This document shows, piece by piece, positions 10,339 through 24,987 of a stretch of 64,000 nt of DNA; the stretch's first letter is position 1; each line of letters starts with the position of its first letter. Made by a program: the position numbers and the translations under genes. This DNA comes from Klebsormidium nitens (taxonomy: Eukaryota > Streptophyta > Klebsormidiophyceae > Klebsormidiales > Klebsormidiaceae). The stretch is taken from positions 117,483-181,482 of the forward strand of contig DF238762.1 of NCBI GenBank assembly GCA_000708835.1, given 5' to 3'. Under the pieces are notes generated by a model that saw only the letters and a program-made list of their open reading frames with translations, was not told where the DNA came from and did no database searches.

Positions 10339-11154
10339 ATGACGATCAACGTGAAAGAATTACTAAAGAATCCTGAAATTCAAGCTCGCTATATAACCTA
10401 TTCCAATAGATTAATTGATTGTCAACGAACTCTGAAACAAGATTTCAGAGACTTAGAATATTTTTTATATTCTTTTTCTGACTACAAGCATGTTTCGGAC
10501 TCAAAAAAACTTGAAGACAAAGAGATAGAATATATTTCTCAAGAAATGGATGCGGTAAAGCTACTTCTAACAACAGACTATAAAGAAAAAGATTCTACTA
10601 TAAACAAATTCAAACACTTTTTTTTTAATTCAAATCATTCTCGTTTTGCAGATGCAGGCATATTAGCTAAATATAAAAGCGAGAGATATATGTTGTTGGA
10701 AAAAGCTCTAAAAACCTACGTATTTCCAGAGCTCAAAGCTTCCCTCGCAGATAAGGTTGATGCTTTAAAACAGGATTTTACGCGAGCTCCAAATTCCCTA
10801 ACGCTCCAAGTTTATAGCCACATTTCCGAATATTTTCACGATAAGCACACTAAAATTGAGACGATTTTTTTGAATCATTTTAATTATAATTATATAAAGG
10901 GCAATAACCAAAATACAAAACTTTCAATTAGTTTGTCAATAAAAGCATCAGAAGAGGCTGTTAAATCCATAAGAACCGAAGACTTAATAGCTTACTTTAA
11001 TTCTAAAAATTTAGCTAAACCTCCATATCGTGAACGATATAAAGCTTTAACGGGGCGTGAGCCCGAAGTGTCGTTCAATCAGCATACGCTAGCTTATATA
11101 CCTGGAGCTTTTTTTAGTATTGGGGATTCTATTGATGACAGTGGGTATCTATAA
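10339..11154 (+). CDS. unknown 271-residue Lys/Glu-rich protein
   Basis: An open frame starting 30 nt after the previous ORF, so the two could be co-transcribed. The predicted protein is soluble, rich in charged residues and mostly helical in appearance (residues 1-60 and 95-150 could form coiled coils). The C-terminal 45 residues (RYKALTGREPEVSFNQHTLA, then GAFFSIGDSIDDSGYL) look less biased than the rest. I see no catalytic or nucleic-acid-binding motif, and only a doubtful resemblance (SRFADAG region) to the repeated motif of the neighbouring ORFs. Length and uninterrupted frame in AT-rich DNA favour a real gene, but its function is not inferable. Confidence 0.45.
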   Translation: MTINVKELLKNPEIQARYITYSNRLIDCQRTLKQDFRDLEYFLYSFSDYKHVSDSKKLEDKEIEYISQEMDAVKLLLTTDYKEKDSTINKFKHFFFNSNHSRFADAGILAKYKSERYMLLEKALKTYVFPELKASLADKVDALKQDFTRAPNSLTLQVYSHISEYFHDKHTKIETIFLNHFNYNYIKGNNQNTKLSISLSIKASEEAVKSIRTEDLIAYFNSKNLAKPPYRERYKALTGREPEVSFNQHTLAYIPGAFFSIGDSIDDSGYL

Positions 11155-11390
11155 AAAACGAAAAATTATTTCAAAAAAAAAGTATGAGTCAATATTTTAA
11201 TGCAACAAAACAAAAAAGAAAATTGTTAAAAGAAAAGTTGGGCACTTAACATTTGAAATGGATATGGTTTGGTCCCGGTTGCACTGTGTGCATGTAGGCA
11301 TCATGCTCGAGATGTGCGATAATAGATGTGTGCGGTCTTGCTTCAGATGACTGCTGACTGGCAACTGTTCTAGCACCAGGCTATAGGATA

Positions 11391-11479
11391 GGCAAAGACT
11401 CTGTGTTTTTGCTGTCTGTATTGGTGTCAGGGTCAATGGATTGAATGCAAGCCGCGTGTTTGTTTGTGTCGTCTGAAGA
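11391..11479 (+). repeat. psaA leader segment, duplicated at 39214-39295
   Basis: About 89 nt directly before the psaA ribosome-binding site share long identical blocks with 39214-39295 in the same orientation: ACTCTGTGT, GGGTCAATGGA, TGAATGCAAG and TTGTGTCGTCTGAAGA, with a few small indels between. Only this copy precedes psaA, so it is probably the original 5' untranslated region. Confidence 0.8.
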
Positions 11480-11493
11480 GAGGAGAAATCTCG

Positions 11494-13740
11494 ATGACAA
11501 TAAGCCCTCCAAAACAAGAAGTAAGAGTTGTAGTTGAACGAGATCCCGTAAAGACATCCTTTGAGCGATGGGCAAAACCAGGCCATTTCTCTCGGACTCT
11601 CTCAAAAGGTCCTGCTACAACGACATGGATCTGGAATCTGCATGCAGATGCTCATGACTTTGACAGCCAGACAAGTGATCTTGAAGACATCTCACGAAAG
11701 GTGTTTAGTGCTCACTTTGGTCAATTATCAGTAATCTTTCTATGGCTTAGTGGGATGTACTTCCATGGCGCTCGTTTTTCGAATTATGAAGCATGGTTAA
11801 GTGATCCGACTCATATTAAGCCGAGTGCTCAAGTTGTATGGCCGATTGTAGGTCAAGAGATCTTAAACGGAGATGTAGGTGGGGGGTTTCAAGGCATTCA
11901 GATCACCTCTGGGTTTTTTCAATTATGGCGTGCAAGTGGGATTACTACTGAGCTTCAGCTCTATGCAACAGCGATTGGCGGGCTCGTAATGGCAGCTTTG
12001 ATGCTCTTTGCAGGCTGGTTCCACTATCATAAGTCAGCACCACGTTTGGAGTGGTTCCAGAATGTTGAGTCAATGCTCAATCACCATTTGGCAGGACTTC
12101 TCGGTCTTGGTTCTTTATCATGGGCCGGTCACCAAGTCCACATCTCATTGCCAGTCAACAAGCTGCTCGATGCTGGTGTAGATCCGAAAGAGATTCCTCT
12201 TCCTCACGAATTCTTGCTGAACAGAAGCTTAATGACATCTTTATTCCCAAGCTTTGAGAAAGGTCTCTCTCCTTTCTTTACCTTAGATTGGGCAAGTTAT
12301 TCTGACTTCTTAACCTTCCGTGGTGGATTGAACCCAGTAACGGGTGGGTTGTGGCTTACAGATACAGCGCACCATCACTTGGCAATTGCCGTGCTCTTTT
12401 TGGTAGCTGGGCATATGTACCGGACAAATTGGGGCATAGGCCATAGCACTCGCCAAATCTTAGAGGCTCATCGAGGGCCTCTTACCGGAGAGGGCCATCG
12501 TGGGTTGTACGAAACGTTAACCACTAGCTGGCACGCACAGTTAGCAATCAACTTAGCATTGTTGGGTTCGCTGAGCATTATTGTGGCTCATCACATGTAC
12601 TCGATGCCCCCTTATCCCTACCTCGCAACCGATTACCCAACTCAACTCTCTTTGTTCACTCATCATACGTGGATTGGTGGATTTTGCATTGTTGGTGCAG
12701 CAGCTCACGCTGCTATCTTTATGGTGCGCGACTATGACCCTGCAACTCATTACAATAACTTGTTAGATCGAGTCATTCGGCATAGAGATGCTATTATTTC
12801 GCATCTAAACTGGGTATGTATCTTTCTTGGTTTCCATAGCTTTGGTCTTTATATCCACAATGATACGATGAGTGCTCTGGGACGTCCTCAAGATATGTTC
12901 TCAGATACAGGCATTCAGTTACAACCTGTGCTGGCTCAATGGGTACAACGTATCCATAGCTTAGCCCCAGGTTTGACTGCTCCAAACGCAGGAGCAAGTA
13001 CGAGCCTAACTTGGGGAGAAGGGTTGGTCGCAGTGGGAGGAAAGGTTGCTATGACCCCAATCCCTCTAGGCACCGCAGACTTCCTTGTGCATCATATTCA
13101 TGCTTTTACTATCCACGTAACTGTGCTTATCTTGCTAAAAGGCGTATTGTTTGCCCGTAGTTCGCGTCTCATCCCAGACAAGGCAAATCTAGGCTTTCGA
13201 TTCCCTTGTGATGGTCCAGGCCGTGGAGGCACTTGTCAAGTCTCTGGCTGGGATCACGTATTTCTTGGTTTGTTCTGGATGTACAATTCAATCTCGGTAG
13301 CAATCTTTCACTTCAGCTGGAAACTTCAATCAGATGTGTGGGGAGCAGTCACCCCTCAGGGTGTCTCCCATATTACGGGCGGGAATTTTGCTCAAAGCGC
13401 AATCACTATCAATGGATGGCTTCGTGACTTCTTATGGGCCCAAGCTTCCCAGGTGATTCAGTCCTATGGGTCTTCTCTCTCAGCGTATGGTCTTCTCTTC
13501 TTGGGGGCTCACTTTGTATGGGCATTTAGCCTGATGTTTCTATTCAGTGGACGTGGTTATTGGCAAGAGCTTATTGAATCCATTCTATGGGCTCATAACA
13601 AGCTGAGAGTGGCCCCATCCATTCAGCCAAGAGCCTTGAGTATTGTGCAAGGCCGAGCCGTTGGGGTTGCTCATTATTTGTTAGGAGGAATTGCTACAAC
13701 GTGGGCCTTCTTCCTTGCACGGATTATTGCAGTTGGATAG
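11494..13740 (+). CDS. psaA: photosystem I P700 apoprotein A1
   Basis: PsaA forms the photosystem I core heterodimer with PsaB, binding P700, A0, A1 and half of the FX iron-sulfur cluster. The start is set at the ATG at 11494 ([20 protein letters not shown]), which is the family N-terminus and follows AGAGGAGAAAT; this gives 748 residues, near the usual 750. The FX loop [10 protein letters not shown] is present with both Cys, and the C-terminus ends with the last helix and LARIIAVG. psaB follows 25 nt later, so the pair is co-transcribed. There is no intron or break, unlike chlorophyte algae with trans-spliced psaA. Confidence 0.98.
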   Translation: MTISPPKQEVRVVVERDPVKTSFERWAKPGHFSRTLSKGPATTTWIWNLHADAHDFDSQTSDLEDISRKVFSAHFGQLSVIFLWLSGMYFHGARFSNYEAWLSDPTHIKPSAQVVWPIVGQEILNGDVGGGFQGIQITSGFFQLWRASGITTELQLYATAIGGLVMAALMLFAGWFHYHKSAPRLEWFQNVESMLNHHLAGLLGLGSLSWAGHQVHISLPVNKLLDAGVDPKEIPLPHEFLLNRSLMTSLFPSFEKGLSPFFTLDWASYSDFLTFRGGLNPVTGGLWLTDTAHHHLAIAVLFLVAGHMYRTNWGIGHSTRQILEAHRGPLTGEGHRGLYETLTTSWHAQLAINLALLGSLSIIVAHHMYSMPPYPYLATDYPTQLSLFTHHTWIGGFCIVGAAAHAAIFMVRDYDPATHYNNLLDRVIRHRDAIISHLNWVCIFLGFHSFGLYIHNDTMSALGRPQDMFSDTGIQLQPVLAQWVQRIHSLAPGLTAPNAGASTSLTWGEGLVAVGGKVAMTPIPLGTADFLVHHIHAFTIHVTVLILLKGVLFARSSRLIPDKANLGFRFPCDGPGRGGTCQVSGWDHVFLGLFWMYNSISVAIFHFSWKLQSDVWGAVTPQGVSHITGGNFAQSAITINGWLRDFLWAQASQVIQSYGSSLSAYGLLFLGAHFVWAFSLMFLFSGRGYWQELIESILWAHNKLRVAPSIQPRALSIVQGRAVGVAHYLLGGIATTWAFFLARIIAVG

Positions 13741-13747
13741 TGGATAG

Positions 13748-15970
<2,223 letters not shown>

Positions 15971-15988
15971 AAGGAAATTTGATCTGTT

Positions 15989-16010
15989 CCGCCTCTTTCT
16001 AAAGAGGCGG
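15989..16010 (+). terminator. hairpin between psaB and rps14
   Basis: CCGCCTCTT and AAGAGGCGG form a nearly perfect palindrome just after the psaB stop. It has no T-run behind it, so it more likely protects the psaA-psaB mRNA 3' end or is a processing site than a strict terminator. Confidence 0.65.
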
Positions 16011-16073
16011 CAAAGCGAATTCCCTTTCTTTCAATCACCTCTTCCCATTCACTTTTTTACTTGAATCACTAAC

Positions 16074-16376
16074 ATGGCGAAAAAAAGCCTTGTCCAGAGA
16101 GATAAGAAACGAGAACTTCTTATTGCAAAGCACCGATCACAACGACATCTTCTTTTGCAAAAGGTTCGGCACGAAATAACACTTGAAAAACGTTGGGAGC
16201 TTTACAAGTCTCTGTTAGCACTTCCACGCGATAGCTCCCCGAGTCGCTTACGTCGACGTTGTTTCATAACAGGGCGTGCAAGGGGTTATTATCGGGACTT
16301 TGGAGTTTCTAGGCATGTACTTCGTAAGATGGCACATTTAGGGAATCTTCCTGGTGTGACCAAGTCAAGTTGGTAG
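16074..16376 (+). CDS. rps14: 30S ribosomal protein S14
   Basis: A small-subunit ribosomal protein that binds the 16S rRNA 3' domain. The 100-residue product starts [16 protein letters not shown] and ends with the family signature [20 protein letters not shown], then [22 protein letters not shown]. Length is exactly typical. It is the last gene of psaA-psaB-rps14 and is followed at 16395 by a hairpin with a T tract. Confidence 0.98.
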   Translation: MAKKSLVQRDKKRELLIAKHRSQRHLLLQKVRHEITLEKRWELYKSLLALPRDSSPSRLRRRCFITGRARGYYRDFGVSRHVLRKMAHLGNLPGVTKSSW

Positions 16377-16394
16377 TCCATGACAGTCGATTAT

Positions 16395-16430
16395 CCTCTC
16401 CTATCCTAAGTGATAGGATGAGGTTTTTTT
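16395..16430 (+). terminator. rps14 terminator-like hairpin with T7
   Basis: CCTATC and GATAGG plus flanking CCTC and GAGG form an interrupted 10-bp stem with a short loop (16395-16423), directly followed by TTTTTTT. This has the full layout of a factor-independent terminator, 18 nt after the rps14 stop. Confidence 0.7.
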
Positions 16431-16465
16431 ACGAGAAAAGTTTTTCACTCTTTGAAAGAATTGGA

Positions 16466-16494
16466 TTGACAATTGCCTATCGATAAAACAATAC
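16466..16494 (+). promoter_or_regulatory. possible promoter before the 39-codon ORF
   Basis: A perfect TTGACA at 16466-16471 is followed after 17-18 nt by a weak -10 (CAATAC/AATACA). The following ORF starts at 16503, only 9 nt later, so a transcript would be nearly leaderless. The weak -10 keeps confidence low. Confidence 0.25.
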
Positions 16495-16502
16495 ATCGAG
16501 AT

Positions 16503-16622
16503 ATGGACGACGTAGAATTAGAGTTAGGCGTCAGCTTTCCTCGATTTCAGATTACCCAAGAGCTATGCAGTCGTTACGAAGTTGACTATTTGCGGGCTGC
16601 TTTTTATCAAGGGACTTCTTAA
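16503..16622 (+). CDS. 39-codon ORF with the accessory-family motif
   Basis: It encodes a 39-residue acidic peptide starting MDDVELELGVSF. Residues 15-38 (RFQITQELCSRYEVDYLRAAFYQG) can be aligned without gaps to the central motif of the unknown ORFs at 9484 (HFLALQEIFS ... CYSKG) and 8103 (RFKTAEELW ... AFCDG), sharing F, Q/E-E, L/I, a hydrophobic at the I/V position, aromatic F/Y and G. This is either a very short gene or a remnant of a once longer family member. The alignment is by eye and short. Confidence 0.35.
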   Translation: MDDVELELGVSFPRFQITQELCSRYEVDYLRAAFYQGTS

Positions 16623-17250
16623 CTTCTTCATACGAATCTTTTTACTATTTTGTTTTTACTTCTATGGGATCCAAAGTTCTTGATTTCTTCTGGTTTTCCT
16701 ATCTTTCAGGGTCTTATTTTTTTGCAAGATTTTCGTTTTTCAAACTTATCATACTCAACTGCTGAGCCACTGTTTACAAAGCAGCTGATGTTTGGCTATA
16801 TATTGACTCGGATTCGTAATCAAATAAAACAAATAAAGCTTTTCCGTTGGCTTGGGATGAGTTTTGGAAGCCAAAAACGTATCATTTTTGTTTATATGTT
16901 TAAGTGAATGGCGGAAGTTGCATCAGGATGCAACGGGCTGAACCTTCTATAAGTTTGAAAAGATTTTTTGAAAGAATTCTAAGCTTGATTCAGCCCAATT
17001 CAATGCGTTTTCTTCTTTCGAGCTTTTTCAACTTATAAAAGTACGATAAAGCAAAAGAATAAACTGCTCTTGGTTTGATGATGTTTGATATTTATTAAAG
17101 ATCAGAGACCCTTCCGTAATGCAAATGAGGATTAGGCTTATCAGTTTGCCAAATCGCGAAGAATCCCTGCAATTTGAAATACTTCGTTTGAAAATTGAGT
17201 TTTTAGATTTTTTATATCGAATATATATGTTTTGTGGAAAAAAGCTTAGG
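16623..17250 (+). other. intergenic region before the psbA promoter, no supported gene
   Basis: An 85-codon open frame at 16650-16907 (hydrophobic start, basic end) is the only notable ORF. It lacks a ribosome-binding site, any recognisable motif or any relation to neighbours, so I do not call it a gene. The rest is AT-rich spacer. Confidence 0.4.
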
Positions 17251-17279
17251 TTGACACTTTGGGGTAGAGAGGCTATACT
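17251..17279 (+). promoter_or_regulatory. psbA promoter (consensus -35/-10)
   Basis: TTGACA at 17251-17256 and TATACT at 17274-17279 with exactly 17 nt between, 64 nt before the psbA ATG. This matches the classic strong psbA promoter recognised by plastid-encoded RNA polymerase. Confidence 0.85.
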
Positions 17280-17298
17280 GAACAGTAACAGGTTGTAA

Positions 17299-19938
<2,640 letters not shown>

Positions 19939-19947
19939 TTGTATGCA

Positions 19948-20937
19948 ATGGCTCAGTTATTACTGTTTGAGGCTCTACGAGAAGCTATATTAGAGGAAAT
20001 GGAGAGAGATTGCCGAGTCTTTGTGATGGGAGAAGACGTGGGCCACTACGGGGGTTCGTACAAAGTAACAAAAGGATTAGCAGAGAAGTACGGTGATTGG
20101 CGATTGTTGGATACTCCAATCGCAGAAAATAGTTTTACTGGGTTAGCAATTGGTGCAGCAATGACGGGCCTTCGTCCTATTGTTGAGGGGATGAATATGG
20201 GCTTTTTACTACTTGCTTTCAACCAAATTGCAAACAATGCAGGTATGTTGCACTACACTTCAGGTGGGAACTTTACCACACCTTTAGTCATTCGAGGCCC
20301 GGGCGGAGTAGGAAGGCAACTCGGTGCAGAGCATTCTCAGCGGTTAGAATCTTACTTTCAATCCGTGCCTGGCTTACAAATGGTTGCTTGCTCTACTCCT
20401 GTGAACGGTAAAGGGTTATTAAAGTCTGCAATCCGAAGTCAAAACCCCGTTCTTTTTTTCGAACATGTGCTCTTGTATAACATTAAACAGCCTATCCCAA
20501 CTGGAGAGAATTTGTCGAGTTTAGAAAGAGCGGAAGTAGTCCGTGAAGGGAAGGACGTGACTCTCTTGACTTACTCTCGTATGAGACACTATGTGATCCA
20601 AGCAGCACGAATACTAGTAAGTCAGGGATACGATCCCGAAGTCATTGATCTAGTATCGTTAAAGCCATTAGATATGGGGACCATCGCGCGATCAATTCAA
20701 AAAACTCATCGTGCTATCATTGTAGAAGAGTGTATGCGTACGGGAGGAATTGGTGCAACCCTACGTGCTAGCATTATGGAATATTTATTTGATGAGTTAG
20801 ACGGACCAGTTGTTTGTTTGTCATCTCAAGATGTCCCGACTCCTTACAGTGGTCTGCTTGAAGACATGACTGTTGTTCAGCCAGGACAAATCGTTCAAGC
20901 AGTAAAGTCAATGTGCACAAAAGAATCGGTTCAATAA
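19948..20937 (+). CDS. odpB: pyruvate dehydrogenase E1 component beta subunit
   Basis: E1 beta pairs with E1 alpha in plastid pyruvate dehydrogenase, the thiamin-diphosphate step that makes acetyl-CoA for fatty acid synthesis in the stroma. The 329-residue product from the ATG at 19948 ([20 protein letters not shown]) shows the family blocks [17 protein letters not shown], then [36 protein letters not shown] and RGPGG near residue 120, and the C-terminal [12 protein letters not shown] and SSQDVPTPY. An upstream in-frame TTG would add only three residues. The gene is plastid-encoded in red algae and in few green-lineage plastids, so it is a useful lineage marker. It directly follows the broken psbA intron on the same strand. 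Confidence 0.96.
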   Translation: MAQLLLFEALREAILEEMERDCRVFVMGEDVGHYGGSYKVTKGLAEKYGDWRLLDTPIAENSFTGLAIGAAMTGLRPIVEGMNMGFLLLAFNQIANNAGMLHYTSGGNFTTPLVIRGPGGVGRQLGAEHSQRLESYFQSVPGLQMVACSTPVNGKGLLKSAIRSQNPVLFFEHVLLYNIKQPIPTGENLSSLERAEVVREGKDVTLLTYSRMRHYVIQAARILVSQGYDPEVIDLVSLKPLDMGTIARSIQKTHRAIIVEECMRTGGIGATLRASIMEYLFDELDGPVVCLSSQDVPTPYSGLLEDMTVVQPGQIVQAVKSMCTKESVQ

Positions 20938-21550
20938 TTCTTGTTTTTTATTCTTTAGTCCATAAATACAACAAAAAGTCGTTTATCAATAGATAGGTAG
21001 GAAGAACTGCCAATATAACAAAAAAGTGCATATCAATATGTTTTATAGACTTGTTTGAAAAAAAAAAAGAATAAAAAACCTCTCTGTTTTTAGCTCTTTT
21101 CAAATGAAATTATAAACGTTCTTTTATTGTATCATGGCTTATTATCAGAAGCAACAGCTATAAAGAAAAACAAATAGATGATGAAAAATTTGTTTCAAAA
21201 AACAAGAAAAAGTAGAATTCAATATTCTCTTTCCAACTCAATCAAAGCTTGGTAGTTTTGAGCTGATCAGTTCCGTAAGTTGTCTTTTTTGCGATAGTAT
21301 TCTTTTTTATACAGTTATAAAGAGCAATAGACTGCATCATTTGTTTTTCAAAACAATCAAACGGATTCAAATTGACATGATCTTGTAAATGGAATCATAA
21401 AAAGCTTTCTCCTTTCTCATGGTACACTTATTACCTGATGGGGTGACACAAAGGTCAACCGTGGCCTTGCCCTGAATTATGCTCTACACCAAGACCCTAT
21501 TTATCGCAAGGGCCTACAGCGGGTATCTTGCGCGAAAAAAAAAGAGGCTT
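20938..21550 (+). other. AT-rich spacer between odpB and psaI
   Basis: About 610 nt with no open frame of substance, no tRNA and no clear promoter. A GC-richer patch near 21438-21480 (GATGGGGTGACACAAAGG) lies shortly before psaI and may be part of its leader. Confidence 0.5.
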
Positions 21551-21661
21551 ATGACTGCATCCTATCTCTTTCCTGTGCTTGTGCCTCTTGTGGGGCTTGT
21601 TTTTCCTGCTCTTGCTATGGCAACTCTTTTTCTTTTCATTGAAGGGGATGAGGTAGTATAA
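21551..21661 (+). CDS. psaI: photosystem I subunit VIII
   Basis: PsaI is a one-helix photosystem I subunit that helps anchor PsaL. The 36-residue product reads [20 protein letters not shown] followed by [16 protein letters not shown], the standard family form. The ATG at 21551 is preceded by AAGAGG; the longer frame from 21479 adds unrelated basic residues and is not used. ycf4 starts 53 nt downstream, the psaI-ycf4 order common in plastids. Confidence 0.96.
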   Translation: MTASYLFPVLVPLVGLVFPALAMATLFLFIEGDEVV

Positions 21662-21714
21662 GCAGTACAAGGCCGCATCCTTTTTTTTGGGGTGCGGCTT
21701 TGTAAATATCAAAA

Positions 21715-22293
21715 ATGAAGGTTCATATGGAACAACAGCTTGTTCAAGGGGTACGACGGGATGTTATTTTCGGGTCAAGGGCGAAAGAGAATTTCGTTTT
21801 AGCTTGGTTGATGTGCTTAGGAGGAGGATGTTTTTTGACCATTGGCATAGCAACCTATCTAGGTCAACCCGTTTTGTTTATGCTTTCAAAAGCTCCTTTG
21901 ACCTTTTTACCTCAGGGATTGGTTATGGGATTTTATGGGATTTTTGCTTTGTTTTTAGGACTTTATTTATGGGTTGTTGTATGGTGGAATATAGGGGGAG
22001 GCATGAACGAATTTGACTGCCAAAGAGGCCGCATCTCAATATTCCGATGGGGCTTTCCAGGCATCAATAGACGGATCCATTTCGCCTGTCAGTTGCAAGA
22101 AATAGAAGCTGTGCAGATAGAGAGTCGAGGAGGCTTGTGGCCCTTTTCTTTGGCTTATCTTAAGCGTAGGGGTAGGGTATCTGTTCCTCTTGGAGAGCTT
22201 GCTCGGGGTGGTAGTTCTCAAGAAGCAGAGGACGAGGCTGCAGAGCTTGCGCAATTCTTAGGAGTGCCTGTGGAAACGGGTTTCAAGCGCTAG
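21715..22293 (+). CDS. ycf4: photosystem I assembly protein Ycf4
   Basis: Ycf4 is a thylakoid scaffold for photosystem I assembly. The 192-residue product has two N-terminal membrane helices (about 28-48 and 68-95) separated by a short loop, then a soluble domain with FRWGFPGINRRI, a region matching the family's IRIE block (VQIESRGG) and a C-terminus ending AAELAQFLGVPVE. A second Met at residue 5 (21727) is an equally possible start. It is co-directional with psaI and probably co-transcribed. Confidence 0.95.
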   Translation: MKVHMEQQLVQGVRRDVIFGSRAKENFVLAWLMCLGGGCFLTIGIATYLGQPVLFMLSKAPLTFLPQGLVMGFYGIFALFLGLYLWVVVWWNIGGGMNEFDCQRGRISIFRWGFPGINRRIHFACQLQEIEAVQIESRGGLWPFSLAYLKRRGRVSVPLGELARGGSSQEAEDEAAELAQFLGVPVETGFKR

Positions 22294-22456
22294 CTTTGCA
22301 GGCTTTGAAAAATAAGAAGTTGGCGTCTGTATTTTCAATGAAACCTTTATTTTTTTTTAAGAAACTTGCATGACATAAAATCAACAATTCTTTTGATTAT
22401 TAAGATGCAAAATAAAAAAACATATAGTTTCTAGAATTTCTAAAACCTTGTTTGTA

Positions 22457-22529
22457 TGCCGAGAACCAGGATTGAACTGGTGACACGGGGATTTTCAGTC
22501 CCATGCTCTACCATCTGAGCTATCTCGGC
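22457..22529 (-). tRNA. trnF-GAA: tRNA-Phe (GAA)
   Basis: The complement folds into a complete cloverleaf: acceptor GCCGAGA with TCTCGGC, D arm AGCTCAGATGGTAGAGC, anticodon loop CTGAAAA (anticodon GAA) and T arm CCAGTTCAATCCTGG. 73 nt, no intron, CCA not encoded. It faces ycf4 tail-to-tail. Confidence 0.97.
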
Positions 22530-22659
22530 TTTTGATCCTATTATACTATTATACAACGTAAATCAATAAATGAGTCCCATTGCTATCAAACTCATTGATT
22601 TGATGTTATTCTTTTATTACCTTGCTTGTATAATCAAAAGCTAAAGAAAGGAGGATTGA

Positions 22660-23115
22660 ATGACTTGGGCTTTTCCTCATATGAAGCCGCCTGTTTCGTA
22701 TGTACGTTCTATTCAAGAGCAGAAATGAAGGCCTATTCACGATCCATTTCTTCAACAACAAAACTTTCAATACACTCAATCTCTATCCTCGGATTATAAA
22801 ACTACTGTAAAATGTAAAAAATTCTCTTTTTTTTGAACCCCCGAATAAAAACAAAGAATCTCGTTTCAATTTTGACCACTGGAAACCACCGGAAAACAAT
22901 GTTCAAGCACGCGAATAAGAGGAGCAAGGAAAAGAAACTATCCGCGCTGTTGTAGCTGGGGTAGTAAACAAGTATTTTCAAATCCAAATCCCAGGCAAAA
23001 AACAAATGAATAATCTTGAATTACAATCTTTAGAAATATTAGCAAATAGGCAAAAAATTTTTAACTTAGATTTTTTACGTTGTGAAAAAAGAACAAAAAT
23101 GCGATTGATAAAATA
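22660..23115 (+). pseudogene. degenerate reading frame upstream of the rRNA operon
   Basis: An AAAGGAGG ribosome-binding site precedes an ATG at 22660 that opens only 22 codons (MTWAFPHMKPPVSYVRSIQE) before TGA. The same frame then continues open to about 22951. A second frame, after a T8 run near 22831, reads from FEPPNKN past a single TAA into ETIRAVVAGVVNKYFQ and onward to a stop near 23115. Two overlapping long frames with single stops and a homopolymer between them suggest a decayed gene. I do not recognise the product, and it could be chance. Confidence 0.25.
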
Positions 23116-23258
23116 AATACACAATCGTTAAAAAACATTAAGAAATTGAGGTGAATGTTTGGGGAACTGTTTGACTTTTCTTACTTGTGTACAGCATTCT
23201 TCTCTTATTTTCTCTTAATACACCTAAAAAAATGGCTCCATATGAAGAGGGAAGCAAC

Positions 23259-23287
23259 TTGACTTAGCGCCTTTTATGCGGTATGAT
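23259..23287 (+). promoter_or_regulatory. rRNA operon promoter
   Basis: TTGACT at 23259-23264 and TATGAT at 23282-23287 are 17 nt apart, about 55 nt before the mature 16S 5' end. It resembles the rrn16 P1 promoter of other plastids and is the only strong candidate in the spacer. Confidence 0.8.
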
Positions 23288-23341
23288 ATGGAACTAGTCA
23301 TGAGGAACGAGAGATTGGAAGGGAGCCCAATGGCTGTGGCT

Positions 23342-23347
23342 CTCTAT

Positions 23348-23378
<31 letters not shown>

Positions 23379-23610
23379 AGCGGTTTGCCTAACACATGCA
23401 AGTTGCACGGCGCCATGCCTCTCGAGGAATGGCGGAGTGGCGGACGGGTGAGGAACGCGTAAGGACCTGCCCCTGGGAGGGGGATAACAGCTGGAAACGG
23501 CTGCTAATACCCCATATCCTGAGGAGGGAAAGGAGAGATCCGCCCAGGGAGGGGCTTGCGTCTGATTAGCTAGTTGGGGGGGTAATGGCCTCCCAAGGCA
23601 ACGATCAGTT

Positions 23611-23681
<71 letters not shown>

Positions 23682-24204
23682 AGGAATCTTCCGCAATGGG
23701 CGAAAGCCTGACGGGGCAATGCCGCGTGGAGGATGAAGGCCCAATGGGTCGTAAACTTCTTTAGATCAGAGACGAAGAGATGACGGTACCTGAAGAACTA
23801 AGCATCGGCTAAACCCCGTGCCAGCAGCCGCGGTAAGACGGGGGATGCGAGCGTTATCCGGAATGATTGGGCGTAAAGGGTCCGCAGGTGGCCCGGTCAG
23901 TCCGCTGTCAAAACCTGGGGCTCAACCCTGGAGAGGCGGCGGAGACCACCGGGCTTGAGTCCGGTAGGGGCAGAGGGAATTCCCGGTGGAGCGGTGAAAT
24001 GCGTAGAGATCGGGAAGAACGCCAAGGGCGAAGGCACTCTGCTAGGCCTGATTTCGCGACTGACACTCAGGGACGAGAGCCAGGGGAGCGAATGGGATTA
24101 GATACCCCAGTAGTCCTGGCCGTAAACGATGGATACCAAGCCCTGCGCGTATCGACCCGGGCAGGGCTGTAGCTAACGCATGAAGTATCCCGCCTGGGGA
24201 GTAC

Positions 24205-24238
<34 letters not shown>

Positions 24239-24239
24239 A

Positions 24240-24277
<38 letters not shown>

Positions 24278-24852
24278 CAACGCGAAGAACCTTACCAGGG
24301 CTTGACATGCCGCGAACCCCCCTGAGAGGGGGGGGTGCCTTCGGGAGCGCGGACACAGGTGGTGCATGGCTGTCGTCAGCTCGTGTCGTAAGATGTTGGG
24401 TTCAGTCCCGCAACGAGCGCAACCCCCGTCTCTAGTTGCCCACAATTCGGCACCCTAGAGAGACCGCCGGTGTTAAGCCGGAGGAAGGTGGGGATGAGGT
24501 CAAGTCAACATGCCCCTTTTGCCCTGGGCGACACACGTGCTACAATGGCCGGGACAAAGAGATGCGACCCCGCAAGGGCCAGCCTGACCTCGTAAACCCG
24601 GCCTCAGTTCGGATTGTAGGCTGCAACCCGCCTACATGAAGGAGGAATCGCTAGTAATCACCGGTCAGCCATACGGTGGTGAATCCGTTCCCGGGCTTTG
24701 CACACACCGCCCGTCACACTATGGGAATCGGCCATGCCCCAAGTCGTTACCCCAACCCGTAGGGAGGGGGATGCCAAAGGCAGGGCTGGTGACTAAAGTG
24801 AAGTCGTAACAAGGTAGCCGTACTGGAAGGTGTGGCTGGATCACCTCCTTCT
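23342..24852 (+). rRNA. rrn16: 16S ribosomal RNA
   Basis: The small-subunit rRNA. All universal landmarks appear in order: AGAGTTTGATCCTGGCTCAG near the 5' end, ACTCCTACGGGAGGCAGCAG, GTGCCAGCAGCCGCGGTAA, ATTAGATACCC, the CAACGAGCGCAACCC block and the 3' end GGATCACCTCCTT with the anti-Shine-Dalgarno. Length of about 1.5 kb is normal and no intron is seen. Termini are placed by homology, within a few nucleotides. Confidence 0.98.
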
Positions 24853-24987
24853 TAGGGAGACATTGGGGTTCAAAACCCTCATCCTAGGCCGATCAGAACC
24901 CTCCCACGGGTAGCACGCCCTTCTCTCACACATACTATCAATCACAATATTGATTGAAGCCAATCCCCGTGGTTGGTTAGAATACTT

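Noticed and set aside
11464-11493. Upstream extension of psaA by ten codons
   Set aside because: The universal PsaA N-terminus starts at the ATG at 11494, right after a GAGGAG ribosome-binding site; the extension has no family support.
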